A stretch of DNA of 64,000 bases from Acidisarcina polymorpha (GTDB taxonomy: Bacteria; Acidobacteriota; Terriglobia; Terriglobales; Acidobacteriaceae), in the NCBI RefSeq assembly GCF_003330725.1, contig NZ_CP030840.1, forward strand, positions 496,001 through 560,000. The letters are read 5' to 3'. Position 1 is the first letter of the stretch. Each line of letters opens with the position of its first letter. Positions 27,207 to 37,164 of this stretch are shown here, in pieces. Under the pieces are notes generated by a model. It was not told where the DNA came from, made no database searches, and was given only the letters and a program-made list of their open reading frames with translations. Made by a program: the position numbers and the translations under genes.

Positions 27207-30200
27207 ATGCTCACCATCTCGAAAGCCATTAGCTCCACCCAGGCGCAGACGTATCACAAGCTGGAGTACACCAGTGATGCGCAGAGCTATTACAAACAGG
27301 ACGAGACGGTAAAAGGAGAGTGGCAGGGCAAATTTGCCGCTTCCCTTGGCCTGTCTGGAGAGGTGGCACCGTTGGAGTTCTCCCGTCTGACCGAGGGTAT
27401 ACACCCGCAGACCGAGGCGCAGATGGTGCGGCACCGGGAAGGGCAGGAATACACAAACGCGGATGGTTCGGTGACCAAACCCGTCGAGCACCGGGCCGGA
27501 TGGGATGCCACTTTTTCCGCTCCCAAGTCTGTTTCACTCATTGCCCTCGTTGGCGGTGACGAGCGCGTGACAGAGGCACACCGAGCTGCCGTGACGACCG
27601 CCCTTGATGAGTTGGAGAAGTACACGCATGCGCGGATCGGCGGCAACAATCCCGCCGAGGTGACCGGGAAGTTCGTCGCTGCAAAGTTCGAACATGACAC
27701 GGCGAGGCCTGTGAACGGCTACGCCGCGCCGCAGCTCCATACCCACGCCATCATCTTTAATGTCACGGAACGCGAAGATGGTTCCACCCGTGCCATCCAG
27801 GAACGGACATTCTTCGAGTCGCAAAACTATGCGACCGCCGTGTACCAATCGGTGCTGACGCATCAGCTACGCAAGCTGGGCTATGAGATCGAGCCGGGAC
27901 AGAGCGGCGCACCCGAAATTCTGGGCTTCACACAGGCATACCTTGACGCCTCCAGCCCTCGTTCTCGGCAGATCAAAGAACAGATGGAGCGGACGGGTTT
28001 CCAGGGACCAGAGGCGGCGCAGATCGCCGCCCACGCGACCCGTGACCGGAAGCAAACCCTCACGGCGTCCGAAGTGTTGGCGGCGCACAAGGAGATGGCC
28101 AAAGACTTCGGTGACCAGCCGGAACGGGTGATCGCCGCTGCGCGCGAACGCGCCTTGATCCAGGCCCAGGAAATTAGCGTGCAGCCGGATTCCCGTGGGG
28201 CAGTTGCCTTCGCAAAGGAGAAAGTCTTCGAGCGCGAGGCTGTGGCCGATGAGCGGGTTATTATGCGCGAGGCCCTACGTCGTGGGATGGGTGAGGTCAG
28301 CTTTTCCGATGTGCAGAGTGAGTTCCAGCGGAGACAGGCGGAAGGCGAGTTCCGTTCCGTCCAAGGTCAAAAGTATGCTTCCGGTCGCAGCTTCACGACA
28401 CCGGAGACGATTGCGGACGAGCGCGCAAACGTGCAGCATGTCCTTAACGGACAGGGCGCATCGGCTCCAATGCTGTCCACAGCCGCCGCAGAGCGGCAGG
28501 CCACGTCCCGCGAGTTTCTGAACGAGGCGCAGCAAACGGCCATCCGCGAGGTGCTGACCAGTACCGACCGCGTACACGGATTCCAGGGATTAGCCGGAAC
28601 CGGGAAGACGAGCACGCTGGCCGCCATCCGTGAGGGTGCGGAGCAGGGCGGCTATAAGGTCGAAGGCTTCGCCCCGACCTCGAAAGCCGCAGGCCAGCTT
28701 CGCGAAGCAGGGATCGAGGCCAACACGCTTCAGAGCTTCCTTGCCCGGCAGAAGGACCCCGATTCCAGCAGACATCTCTATATGCTGGACGAATCCAGTC
28801 TCGCCAGCACCAAACAGATGCGGGCCTTTCTCGAAAAGATACACCCGCAGGATCGTGTTCTGGTCATCGGTGATACCCGCCAGCATCAGGGCGTCGATGC
28901 GGGCCGCCCCTTCCAGCAGATGCAGGAGGCGGGGATGCAAACCTCCAAGCTGGATACGATCATGCGGCAGAAAGACCCGGAGCTGCTACGTGCTGTCCAG
29001 TACCTCGCCACAAGCGAAACGGAGAAAGGTATAGCTCTGCTTTCCGAACAGGGCCGAGTCACCGAGCTTGCCAATGCGTCGGAGCGCATCGCCGCCATCG
29101 CCCAGGATTACGCCGCCAGGCCGGAGAACACACTTATCGTTTCGCCGGACAACCGTAGTCGCCAGCAGATCAATGAGGCCGTGCGCCGGGAGCTGCTGAA
29201 AGCTGGCACGCTGGCCGAGGACGGTCGGCAGTTCCTCACGCTATCCCATCGTTCCGATATGACCGGCCCCGACCGCACCTGGGCGGCGATGTACCGCCCC
29301 GGCGATGTCGTTCAGTACGAACGCGGCAGCAAAGCCGAGGGGATCGAGCGCGGCAGCTTCGGCGTGGTGCGATCGAGCGATGCGGCTACGAATCGTTTGA
29401 CCGTGGAGTTCTCCCATGGCTCCAGTGTCGAGTACGACCCCAAGCGGGTCTATGGCGTGAACGTCTATCGCGAGACCAGCCGGGAATTCGCCACCGGCGA
29501 CCGGCTCCAGTTCTCGGCTATTTATAAGGATCTGGGGATTTCGAACCGCGACATGGGAACTATTACTAGAATGGAGCCGGACCGACTCACCGTACTCATG
29601 GATGGGAAGGAACAGCGTTCTGTCAGCTTCAATCCCACTGAGTTTCGGCAGTTTGACCACGGCTACGCTGTCACATCCCACAGCTCTCAGGGACTAACCG
29701 CAGATCGCGTGATCGCCAATATCGATACCGAGTCCAGCCGCAGCCTCATCAACAACCGGCTCGCCTATGTCGCCATCTCTCGCGCCTCCGAAGACGCGAG
29801 GATTTATACGAACGACGCTGCAACGTTGGGCCAGCGGCTCGCTACCGATGTGACCAAGACTACGGCTCTGGACTTTACAGCCAAGCCCGAGCCGCCCGCA
29901 GCGCAGGAGGTTTCGAAGTCGCAGACCCTTGCGGTGCATGAGTACAGCAATCCGGATTCACGGCTCGCAGCCGTCGCTAGCGAGTACGCCAGCCGCCCGC
30001 AACATTCCGTCATCGTCGCGCCCGATCGCCGAGAGCGCGCCGAGCTGACACAGCTAATTCGGGCCGACCTCTACGCGCAAGGCAAACTCGGCCGCGACGC
30101 CCAGGCTGTAACAGTTCTCATCGAGAAAGAGACTGGGAGCAAGATGCGTGTTGAAAGCTACCAGCTCGGTGACAAAATCCAGTACAAGACCGGCAGCCCC

Positions 30201-30761
30201 GGCCTCGACGGTATCCCTCATGACAGCCAGGGCACGGTTGTTTCCACGACCTCGCGCGGCAATCTCCTCTCTGTTCGCTTCGACGCGACCCGCGAAGAAG
30301 TTACCTACGATCCCGCGCAGCTCCGAACTCAAACGCGCGAGAGCAGAGTCTTCCAGGAAGAGACTCGCGCAATCTCCCAGGGTGAGCGCGTACGCTTCGG
30401 CACCTACGATAAGGAGATGGGCGTGCGCTCCGGTGACCTCGGGACTGTCACCCGCATCGGCGAGGGCCACGCCATGACCGTGAAGATGGATTCCGGCAAG
30501 ATCGCCGAAGTTCCTCCTGAGAAGGCACAGCACATCGACTACGGTTACGTCGTCGATTCTTTGAAGAACGTTCACGCAGAACGTGTGATCGCAACTGGCG
30601 ATGGACTCACCCAACAGGCGTTCCAGGCAGCGTCCGCCAAAGCGGATCTCGCTCTATACACCAGCCCGCCGCAGCAAGAATTCGCTTCTTCCAAGGAAAT
30701 CGCAGTAACAGAATTCGCCCAGCCCACCAAGCAGCAGAATGATTTCGGAATCGGCTTCTAG
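27207..30761 (+). CDS. trwC: MobF (TrwC/TraI-like) relaxase-helicase
   Basis: An 1184-residue conjugative relaxase. The N-terminal TrwC domain begins MLTISKAISSTQAQTYHKLEYTSD with candidate catalytic tyrosines near residues 16-29 and carries the HUH metal motif in PQLHTHAIIFNVTER at about residue 178. The helicase part has Walker A GLAGTGKTS at about residue 460, MLDESSLAST, VIGDTRQHQGVDAG and the C-terminal TSHSSQGLTADRVI and INNRLAYVAISRASEDARIYT motifs of UvrD/RecD2-like helicases. A second RecD2-like stretch near the C-terminus (PQHSVIVAPDRRERAEL; YVVDSLKNVHAERVIATGD) looks like a degenerate helicase repeat. It nicks oriT and unwinds the strand for transfer. Confidence 0.93.
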   Translation: MLTISKAISSTQAQTYHKLEYTSDAQSYYKQDETVKGEWQGKFAASLGLSGEVAPLEFSRLTEGIHPQTEAQMVRHREGQEYTNADGSVTKPVEHRAGWDATFSAPKSVSLIALVGGDERVTEAHRAAVTTALDELEKYTHARIGGNNPAEVTGKFVAAKFEHDTARPVNGYAAPQLHTHAIIFNVTEREDGSTRAIQERTFFESQNYATAVYQSVLTHQLRKLGYEIEPGQSGAPEILGFTQAYLDASSPRSRQIKEQMERTGFQGPEAAQIAAHATRDRKQTLTASEVLAAHKEMAKDFGDQPERVIAAARERALIQAQEISVQPDSRGAVAFAKEKVFEREAVADERVIMREALRRGMGEVSFSDVQSEFQRRQAEGEFRSVQGQKYASGRSFTTPETIADERANVQHVLNGQGASAPMLSTAAAERQATSREFLNEAQQTAIREVLTSTDRVHGFQGLAGTGKTSTLAAIREGAEQGGYKVEGFAPTSKAAGQLREAGIEANTLQSFLARQKDPDSSRHLYMLDESSLASTKQMRAFLEKIHPQDRVLVIGDTRQHQGVDAGRPFQQMQEAGMQTSKLDTIMRQKDPELLRAVQYLATSETEKGIALLSEQGRVTELANASERIAAIAQDYAARPENTLIVSPDNRSRQQINEAVRRELLKAGTLAEDGRQFLTLSHRSDMTGPDRTWAAMYRPGDVVQYERGSKAEGIERGSFGVVRSSDAATNRLTVEFSHGSSVEYDPKRVYGVNVYRETSREFATGDRLQFSAIYKDLGISNRDMGTITRMEPDRLTVLMDGKEQRSVSFNPTEFRQFDHGYAVTSHSSQGLTADRVIANIDTESSRSLINNRLAYVAISRASEDARIYTNDAATLGQRLATDVTKTTALDFTAKPEPPAAQEVSKSQTLAVHEYSNPDSRLAAVASEYASRPQHSVIVAPDRRERAELTQLIRADLYAQGKLGRDAQAVTVLIEKETGSKMRVESYQLGDKIQYKTGSPGLDGIPHDSQGTVVSTTSRGNLLSVRFDATREEVTYDPAQLRTQTRESRVFQEETRAISQGERVRFGTYDKEMGVRSGDLGTVTRIGEGHAMTVKMDSGKIAEVPPEKAQHIDYGYVVDSLKNVHAERVIATGDGLTQQAFQAASAKADLALYTSPPQQEFASSKEIAVTEFAQPTKQQNDFGIGF

Positions 30762-30886
30762 TCTAAGGATTTCTTTCCAAAGAGGGGCCCTTCCACCGGA
30801 TGCACGCTCGGGGAAATTCTGCGGGTCCTGGTTGCATTCGAAAAGTAACAGGACTTCCTGATCCCAACCTCCTCAATGAGGTCGCG

Positions 30887-32831
30887 GTAGGGACGATCAT
30901 TACTGATCGCCCCCCGCACAGATCCGCACGAGCGCTCCTTAGCGCATGCGGCTCCTATCTCGGATGAGTGGCGGCGAAGCGGTCAAGGGGCCAAGGATGC
31001 ATCACGCGAGGTGTAGGAAGCCATTGTGCGGCCAGTTTGAGACGACGCGCCCAGGCGTACCGGTGTCTCTGACTACGGCGCTTCAGCGCTTGCCCCCAGT
31101 AGCGGAGCACGCGTTCCCGGAAAAGCCCGAGGCTATCGAGATTTCCGGGCACAGCGTAGTAGTGGAAGTACCCCTGTACAACTGACCTGAGCCACGCGCC
31201 GGTCTCAGGCACGGGATCATGCATGCGCATCCTGAGTTGCTGCTTGATCTCTTGCAGCTTCTTTCGCATGCGCTTGCGGATCGTCATGCGCCGCACGGCA
31301 TAAGACCCGTTCCCATTCTTCCCGCTGATATGCGTGAAGCCAAGGAAGTCGAAGGTCTCCGGCTTGCCTTCTCCTCTTCGTTTCCGGTTCTGTTCGGCAT
31401 ACCGCCCGAATTCGATCCGGCGCGTCTTTTCCGGGTGCAGCTCCAGTCTGAACTTCCCCAGCCGTTCTTCCAAGCTCTTGCGGAAACGGTCTGCGTCCGT
31501 ACCCCACTGGAAGCCGAGGACGATGTCGTCCGCATAGCGGAGAACGATCACCTCGCCTCGCGCACACTTCTTGCGCCAGACGTCCACCCAGAGATCGAAC
31601 ACATAGTGGAGATAGATGTTGGCAAGGAGCGGTGAGATCACCGACCCCTGCGGAGTACCTGTCTCCGTGTCCGACCATTTCCCGTCCTCCATCACCCCGG
31701 CCTTGAGCCATTTCTGGATCAGGCGCAGGATGCGTCGGTCGGCGACGCGATGCTCGACGAACTTGATCATCCACGCTTTGTCGAGGTTATCGAAGAAGCC
31801 CTGGATGTCGGCATCAAGTACGTAGTTCACCTTCCTCTTCACGAGCGCATAAAACAACGCATCCAGCGCCTTATGCTGGCTGCGTCCCGGACGAAAACCG
31901 TACGAGAAGCCGAGGAAGTCCTCCTCATAAATCTGGTTGAGGATGGTGACCACTGCGTGCTGGACGATCTTGTCCTCCACTGCCGCGATCCCGAGCGGAC
32001 GTTTCCGTCCGTCGCCTTTCTCGATGTAAACCCTTCTCGATGGAAGCGCCCGATACGCGCCGCGATGCACCCGGCTGTGCAGATCGGCAAGCCGACCCTC
32101 CAGCCCAGCTTCATACTCCTGCCACGTCATCCCATCCACGCCGGGTGCAGCCTTGCGCTTCAGAGAACCGAAGCTGTCCCTTAGCAGATCGACTGTGACG
32201 TGGTGAAGCAGAGTGGTGAACTTCCTCTCCTTGTGTTCCCTTGCTGCTTTCCGCACACCCGCCAGCCCCTGTGACACGCGTGCCCCGCTCTGTGTCGGGC
32301 GCGTGCTGGACTGATGGATGTTCTCCTTGATCAGCGGCCTTCCCTCCTCACTCTCCGCCATCGACTGCTCGATTTTGTTCGAATGATTCATAGGTAATAC
32401 GCCGCTGTCCGACTCCTCGGGGACGTTCATGCGGGCCTTACGGCCTGAGCCTTTACCCGCCGTCCTGCTACTGTTGCCAGCAGGAGCCTCCGAGGTCTCC
32501 CGGTTCTCGTGCATGAAGCTTCCAGGCGTGTCTGGGGTCTACGACTACGCAGGATCGGTCAGGAACTCGCGATATCGCTCCCTCCCGTGTTGCCTTCCGC
32601 CAATGCAAAAGCGTCAGCGTCCTGATTGCATCTTTTCGAAGCTCAATACCCAGCCCACCTGTACCCCTGTTTACGCTTCGCCGAGCACCTCGCGGTGCGC
32701 AACGCAAAACTCGGGGCCGAGCGGTTCGCTACTCCTTTCTCGTAGGACTCTTGCATTCCCTGCTTCATGCCGGTTTATCCCGGCGCACCGCATTGGCGAT
32801 TTGTCACCAACTGGCATCCGGAGGTGCGCAC
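30887..32831 (-). mobile_element. Group II intron with encoded reverse transcriptase
   Basis: On the minus strand a group II 5' end GTGCGC (about 32831) is followed by a GAGAAAGGAGTAGCGAACCGC segment typical of domain I. At the 3' side a domain V-like hairpin (GAGCCGCATGCG ... GTGCGGATC, 30910-30955) and a short domain VI hairpin with a CCCTAC end (about 30887) can be seen. The LtrA gene lies in domain IV. The intron sits downstream of the relaxase gene in antisense to the ICE. In the exon about 20 bases before its 5' end there is a GGCCCG/CGGGCC stem-loop (near 32850-32871), reminiscent of class C introns that target sites after hairpins. Ends are uncertain by a few bases. Confidence 0.7.
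30955..32514 (-). CDS. ltrA: Group II intron reverse transcriptase/maturase
   Basis: A 519-residue multifunctional intron protein. The RT palm has DADIQGFFDNLDKAW, TGTPQGSVISPLLANIYLHYVFD and the catalytic RYADDIVL, followed by FDFLGFTHI and a thumb/maturase domain with the GIIM pattern (YFHYYAVPGNLDSLGLFRERVLRYWGQALKRRSQRHRYAWARR). No HNH endonuclease Cys/His cluster follows, so it likely relies on replication-fork or single-strand targets. The N-terminus MHENRETSEAP...MNHSNK resembles many bacterial intron proteins, which supports ATG 32514. It splices and mobilises the surrounding intron RNA. Confidence 0.95.
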   Translation of the reverse strand: MHENRETSEAPAGNSSRTAGKGSGRKARMNVPEESDSGVLPMNHSNKIEQSMAESEEGRPLIKENIHQSSTRPTQSGARVSQGLAGVRKAAREHKERKFTTLLHHVTVDLLRDSFGSLKRKAAPGVDGMTWQEYEAGLEGRLADLHSRVHRGAYRALPSRRVYIEKGDGRKRPLGIAAVEDKIVQHAVVTILNQIYEEDFLGFSYGFRPGRSQHKALDALFYALVKRKVNYVLDADIQGFFDNLDKAWMIKFVEHRVADRRILRLIQKWLKAGVMEDGKWSDTETGTPQGSVISPLLANIYLHYVFDLWVDVWRKKCARGEVIVLRYADDIVLGFQWGTDADRFRKSLEERLGKFRLELHPEKTRRIEFGRYAEQNRKRRGEGKPETFDFLGFTHISGKNGNGSYAVRRMTIRKRMRKKLQEIKQQLRMRMHDPVPETGAWLRSVVQGYFHYYAVPGNLDSLGLFRERVLRYWGQALKRRSQRHRYAWARRLKLAAQWLPTPRVMHPWPLDRFAATHPR

Positions 32832-33185
32832 ACAAACTGCTTAGGACTGAGGCCCGATGACTCCGGGCCAAGCTTGGCAACCGAAGTTCTGCCGCACAAA
32901 CGTGGCACCTCTATTCGGCCACGAGACTGATCTCGATGGCTTATACCGCGAAGGCGGGTGAACGGGCACTGGTCCGTTCGCTCCATGCCACGATGGTTGA
33001 ACCAGATCCAGACTAAGGCCGTTACACATGACCTTTGTCCGTTTGAATGATGGACCGTTCCGAACGGGTAATGGCCCCCTTGCCCCACTTCGTCCGGGCG
33101 GTGACGGATCAGGGACAGTATGTATCAGCGATACCAATTGAACTGGCATGGCAGGAGTACAATTTCCTCGCTGATCAATTCTTCT
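32832..33185. other. Non-coding junction between intron and cargo
   Basis: No supported gene in about 350 bases. It contains the GGCCCG/CGGGCC hairpin next to the intron and presumably the promoter of the ATPase-kinase-regulator operon. A start for the ATPase at 33120 (after AGGGA) would shorten this gap. Confidence 0.5.
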
Positions 33186-35066
33186 ATGACCAAAGCTCCT
33201 CATCATGTAATCCGTCGCCTCACCGTGACTGGCGGTTTCTTAGGCGGCGCGCAGCTCGAATTTGCGGACGGCTTGAACTGTCTCATCGGGGGTCGTGGTG
33301 CCGGCAAGACGACTGCTCTCGAATTCGTGCGTTTTGGCCTTGGACTCATGCCAGACCCCAAGGCCAGCGCGCTACGGCACCGTGGCATCGATACGCTGGT
33401 CAAGTCCAACCTCGGTGGCGGACGCCTCGATGTTGAGCTCTGCACCAAGAAGGATATGCGGTACACGGCAACCCGTGGTGCTCATGAAGCCGTACAGGTT
33501 TTGAATGAAGCTGGCACTCCCGTTGCCATCTCCCTGGACCGCGATCAGATCTTTTCTGCGGACGTCTTCAGTCAGAATGAGATTGAAGAGATTGCGTCCA
33601 GTCCGAAGGCCCAGTTAGAGCTACTCGACAGGTTTCAAGAGCAGGAGACGAAGGCGATCGATCGTGAGTTGGAACAACTCCAGCGCGACTTGATGCAGTC
33701 GACTGCGGACCTGCGCCAAGTAGATCAGGAAGCGGCAGAGGCCCATGCCAAAGCGTCGGAACTGGTGATGTTGAGGGAGAAGCTTAAGGGCCTAGTCGAA
33801 GTTGACGGGCCAGATGCGGCCCGCATCAACGCAGCCCACAGCACGAAAGGCCAGCGAACCCGTGAAGAGAAGATTCCAGGAGTTCTGAGGCTGGCAATTG
33901 AGAAGCTGTTGCGCGAGATGGTCACGGCCCAGGGATCGTTTCGCGCCGGTGTCGAAGCCCAGCTCGATGCGCCGTTGCTCACGAGTGCGAATGGTGCGCT
34001 CCTGAGCGCGATCCAGGCTGAGCTTGGCACATTCATTACAGAAGTGGCGAAAGACATCGAATCAGTTCAAACAAAGGCTCAGGGCCTTCAGGCGCGCATC
34101 CAGGTGCACGCGGCTACGCTAGCAGAGCGACATGCATTACAGGAAGCGGAGTACCGGAATATCGTCGCAGCCTCCGCTGAGCAGGGAGAACGTGCTGCAG
34201 AGCGACAGGACGTTCAAACCTCACTCAACAATGCTGAGTCTGCAGAAAAAGATGAACAAGGCAAGCAGAAGCAGCGGGCAGAGCTATTGAAGACTCGCAG
34301 CACGTTGCGGAAGCGTGCGTCCGAGTTGCGCGATCAGCGCTTCGCGCTGCGCAAAAAGATCGCGGAACGGCTGTCAGCCGAATTCCCAAGCATCCGCGTT
34401 GCGGTCGAGCAATCCGCAGACCTCGAAGGCTATCAGCAGTTCGTTGAGGAGACTCTGAAAGGTTCAGGAGTTAGACAGGGTATGGTCGCAGAGCGCCTGT
34501 GTGCGGTTTTTCTGCCCGAAGAACTGGCTGCTGTAGCTGCGAAAGATGATTTGGCCCTGTTCATGCGACAGACGAACTTCGAGGAAGACCGTTCTAGGAA
34601 GATCCTCTACGCGCTACGAAACGATGGCGCGTACTACGACATCGAGACCGTCGCCTTAGAAGATCAGCCCTCCATCGAACTCCTCGATGGAGCGACCTTC
34701 AAAGACTCGACACACCTGTCCACCGGCCAGAGGTGCACGACGATCCTACCCATTCTGCTAACCCAGAGCGAACGACCACTCCTGATCGATCAGCCTGAAG
34801 ACAACCTCGATAATGCCTTTGTGTTCCAGACGGTTGTACGAGCCCTGAAGGCGATCAAGGGTGCCCGCCAGGTCATCTTCGTGACCCACAATCCAAACAT
34901 ACCCGTTCTCGGGGAGGCGGAGCGGGTCTTCGTTTTTTCGTCCGATGGGCAGCACTCGGTTCTCGAGCGCGTTGGTACTGTGGATGAGTGCCGCGTTCAG
35001 ATCGAGAACATCCTCGAAGGCGGCCGTGAAGCCTTTCTCTTGAGAAAAGAACGTTATGGCCACTGA
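33186..35066 (+). CDS. SMC/TrlF-like coiled-coil ATPase
   Basis: A 626-residue ABC-type ATPase. Walker A GGRGAGKTT is at about residue 34 after a RecF/SMC-type N-terminus (RRLTVTGGFLGGAQLEFADGLNCLIGG). A central coiled coil (about 150-390) leads to a signature-like LSTGQRCTTILPILL, Walker B LLIDQPEDNLDN and the His switch VTHNPNIPVLGEAERVFV. The C-terminal half strongly resembles TrlF-type ATPases of defence loci but there is no PHP nuclease domain. It overlaps the kinase gene by 11 bases, so ATPase, kinase and regulator are one unit. The N-terminus may begin at ATG 33120. A nucleic-acid-end or phage-intermediate sensor role is an inference. Confidence 0.8.
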   Translation: MTKAPHHVIRRLTVTGGFLGGAQLEFADGLNCLIGGRGAGKTTALEFVRFGLGLMPDPKASALRHRGIDTLVKSNLGGGRLDVELCTKKDMRYTATRGAHEAVQVLNEAGTPVAISLDRDQIFSADVFSQNEIEEIASSPKAQLELLDRFQEQETKAIDRELEQLQRDLMQSTADLRQVDQEAAEAHAKASELVMLREKLKGLVEVDGPDAARINAAHSTKGQRTREEKIPGVLRLAIEKLLREMVTAQGSFRAGVEAQLDAPLLTSANGALLSAIQAELGTFITEVAKDIESVQTKAQGLQARIQVHAATLAERHALQEAEYRNIVAASAEQGERAAERQDVQTSLNNAESAEKDEQGKQKQRAELLKTRSTLRKRASELRDQRFALRKKIAERLSAEFPSIRVAVEQSADLEGYQQFVEETLKGSGVRQGMVAERLCAVFLPEELAAVAAKDDLALFMRQTNFEEDRSRKILYALRNDGAYYDIETVALEDQPSIELLDGATFKDSTHLSTGQRCTTILPILLTQSERPLLIDQPEDNLDNAFVFQTVVRALKAIKGARQVIFVTHNPNIPVLGEAERVFVFSSDGQHSVLERVGTVDECRVQIENILEGGREAFLLRKERYGH

Positions 35067-36171
35067 AGACGCGGACCTGCTTGCCGCGCTTGAATCACCA
35101 GACTGGACGGTAGCGTTAGAGGCGGTTGCACGCGCGGAGTCCGAGCTACGCAATTCCATCGTCGGCGATCCTTTGGCCGAGCTGGTCATCGGCATCCTGT
35201 CACGTCTCGCGAGCCATCCGAAATGGGAGGTGCGCAGAGCAGTTGCGAATGCTGCGACCCATGCGCCACACGCCACCTTCGAAGAGGCGCTGACAAAGCT
35301 CGCACGGGATGACAACCAAAGGGTGCGACAGGCGGCAGAACATGCCGCACTGCGCCGTCGTGACTCTCGCAACGCCAGCTCATTGGGAAAGCAGCACGAA
35401 GAGCGCATCAACGCGACACTCGATACCATTCAGTCTCGCTTCGGGATGGCCGGCAGAGAGGCCGTCAAACGCGCGGCGGAGCAGATGGCAAATACCCATG
35501 CTCGCGAACTGTACCACGAAGTGATCCGACTGTTGACGCCTCTGGCCGCATCGGCGGAACGGCTCCGTGATGCCTTGTTGGAGCAACCGAACCTTCCTGT
35601 GGCGCTTGCAGAGGAGGCAGATGGGATCGGAAGACGGGTCCATCGGATACGCACAACCCTAGATGCGATGCGTGTGTATAACCAACAACCGACACTTACG
35701 TTTCAATCGGAAAGTCTCAAGGAGATCGTTCAAGAGGCAGCCAATGTCGCGCAAGAGAGCGACAGAAACGAGTCGCGCGGTGTGTCCATTGCGATCCACA
35801 TTCCATCGTCTGCTGTCGTCGAGGTATCGCGAACGCGTCTCGTGCAGGCACTGACGAACATCCTAGTCAATGCAGCAGAAGCCTATCCGGACGACGCCGC
35901 TGCACGGCCGATCGAGGTCACTGCCAGCGCTGAGGAGCGATTGATTCGCATGACCATCCGCGACTCAGGATGCGGCATGTCCGAGGAAAACCAACGCGAC
36001 GCACTTACCCTGTTTTCTACCAGCAAAGCGACCGGCACCGGGTTTGGCTTACCGCTTGCCGTCAAGATCGTAGAATCCGAGCACGGCGGACGGCTACGCC
36101 TTGAGAGCGCGAAGGGACTTGGCACCAGCGTTAACATCTGGCTTCCGACATACCGCGAGGTACGGCGATGA
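35056..36171 (+). CDS. Soluble histidine kinase with HEAT-repeat sensor
   Basis: A 371-residue cytoplasmic histidine kinase. Residues 1-105 are HEAT/armadillo-like repeats (ASHPKWEVRRAVANAATHAPHATFEEALTKLARDDNQRVRQAAEHAAL) instead of a membrane sensor. The dimerisation helix has phosphoacceptor His154 in YHEVIRLLTPL. The ATP-binding domain has N box NILVNAAEAYP, G1 DSGCGMS, F box TLFSTSKATG and G2 GTGFGLPLAVKIVE. There are no transmembrane segments, so it must sense something inside the cell, probably through the overlapping ATPase. The next gene, a response regulator, overlaps by four bases. Confidence 0.85.
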   Translation: MATEDADLLAALESPDWTVALEAVARAESELRNSIVGDPLAELVIGILSRLASHPKWEVRRAVANAATHAPHATFEEALTKLARDDNQRVRQAAEHAALRRRDSRNASSLGKQHEERINATLDTIQSRFGMAGREAVKRAAEQMANTHARELYHEVIRLLTPLAASAERLRDALLEQPNLPVALAEEADGIGRRVHRIRTTLDAMRVYNQQPTLTFQSESLKEIVQEAANVAQESDRNESRGVSIAIHIPSSAVVEVSRTRLVQALTNILVNAAEAYPDDAAARPIEVTASAEERLIRMTIRDSGCGMSEENQRDALTLFSTSKATGTGFGLPLAVKIVESEHGGRLRLESAKGLGTSVNIWLPTYREVRR

Positions 36172-37040
36172 CCGCTCGTCACCGTGTCCTGGTCGTTGAA
36201 GATGATGTAGAGTTCTCACTCGACCTGCAGCAGATTCTCAAATCCTTGAAGTGCGAGAGCGTTCCGGTCACGAACGCCGAAGATGCCATCCGTGAGCTCA
36301 AGGCCAAACCGTTCTGCCTGGTGTTGCTTGACCTCCAGATCAAGAGCGAGCCGAATTCCAACAAAGCACATCTAGAGCATGGCAAGTCTCTTTTGAGAGA
36401 TATCCGTCAGATGTACTCCGAGCACAATGGTGTGCGTTTCTGGCTACCGGTGCTCGTGGTCAGTGGATACGCTCGGGAACGGGATATCGTGCTGGAGGTG
36501 ATGCGAGACAATGCCAGCAATATCATTGAGAAACCTGACACGAAGACCATCTCGGAGGCCATACGAAAGGCTTTTGCGGAGAGCGGCCGTGACGCACACG
36601 ATCAGTGCGAAAACCATCGTAGCGGTTTGCGGGATAATTTCAGCGAAAAGGTCGTTGTTACTATCCCAGGAGATCGCGATAAGCAGCGCATCATTGTTCG
36701 TTTGGGTTCGCAGCCGGTGAAGCTGACTGTCAGTTCGCTACGCATCCTGCTCCACTTGATCCTTGGCTATCTTCAAAACAGACAGGTGCACAAGAACGAA
36801 CTGGGCGCCAACAATGAGCAGGGTTTCAAGGGGATCTCAATCCTGCGAAATGAGCTGAAACAGGTGCTGGGCGAGATTGACATCGTCAAAAACCACTACC
36901 ATGGCATCTATGCTCTTATTACTTCGGTAGAGATCGGCGAGATCACCTTCGACAAGCTCTTTGAACTCGGCGATCACCAGATATCCAGCCTAGTAGTGAA
37001 ACTTCAGCAGGTATCCGCTCCCCCAGCCGAAAAAGTCTGA
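36168..37040 (+). CDS. Response regulator with unusual output domain
   Basis: A 290-residue protein. Its receiver has acidic pocket Glu11-Asp12-Asp13, phosphoacceptor Asp55 in LVLLDLQIK and Lys122 in IIEKPD, so it should accept phosphate from His154 of the kinase. The 130-residue C-terminal domain (VVTIPGDRDKQRIIVRLGSQPVKLTVSSLRILLHLILGYLQ ... GISILRNELKQVLGEIDIVKNHYHGIYALI) looks like a winged-helix DNA-binding fold but lacks the usual OmpR or NarL signatures. The receiver has a longer insert between Asp55 and the lysine than usual. The target promoter is unknown; the downstream ubiquitin-like operon is an obvious candidate. Confidence 0.82.
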   Translation: MTARHRVLVVEDDVEFSLDLQQILKSLKCESVPVTNAEDAIRELKAKPFCLVLLDLQIKSEPNSNKAHLEHGKSLLRDIRQMYSEHNGVRFWLPVLVVSGYARERDIVLEVMRDNASNIIEKPDTKTISEAIRKAFAESGRDAHDQCENHRSGLRDNFSEKVVVTIPGDRDKQRIIVRLGSQPVKLTVSSLRILLHLILGYLQNRQVHKNELGANNEQGFKGISILRNELKQVLGEIDIVKNHYHGIYALITSVEIGEITFDKLFELGDHQISSLVVKLQQVSAPPAEKV

Positions 37041-37164
37041 AGGAAACTCTTCCAAGCTTCTGCCACAACGCCGCCGTCGTTGAAACGCCGCTCCAGGTCT
37101 TAGCTTGACCTTAGTCGAGGGCGAGCCAGGTTAGCTCACACTTCCCCTCGCTAAAGGAGCGGAG

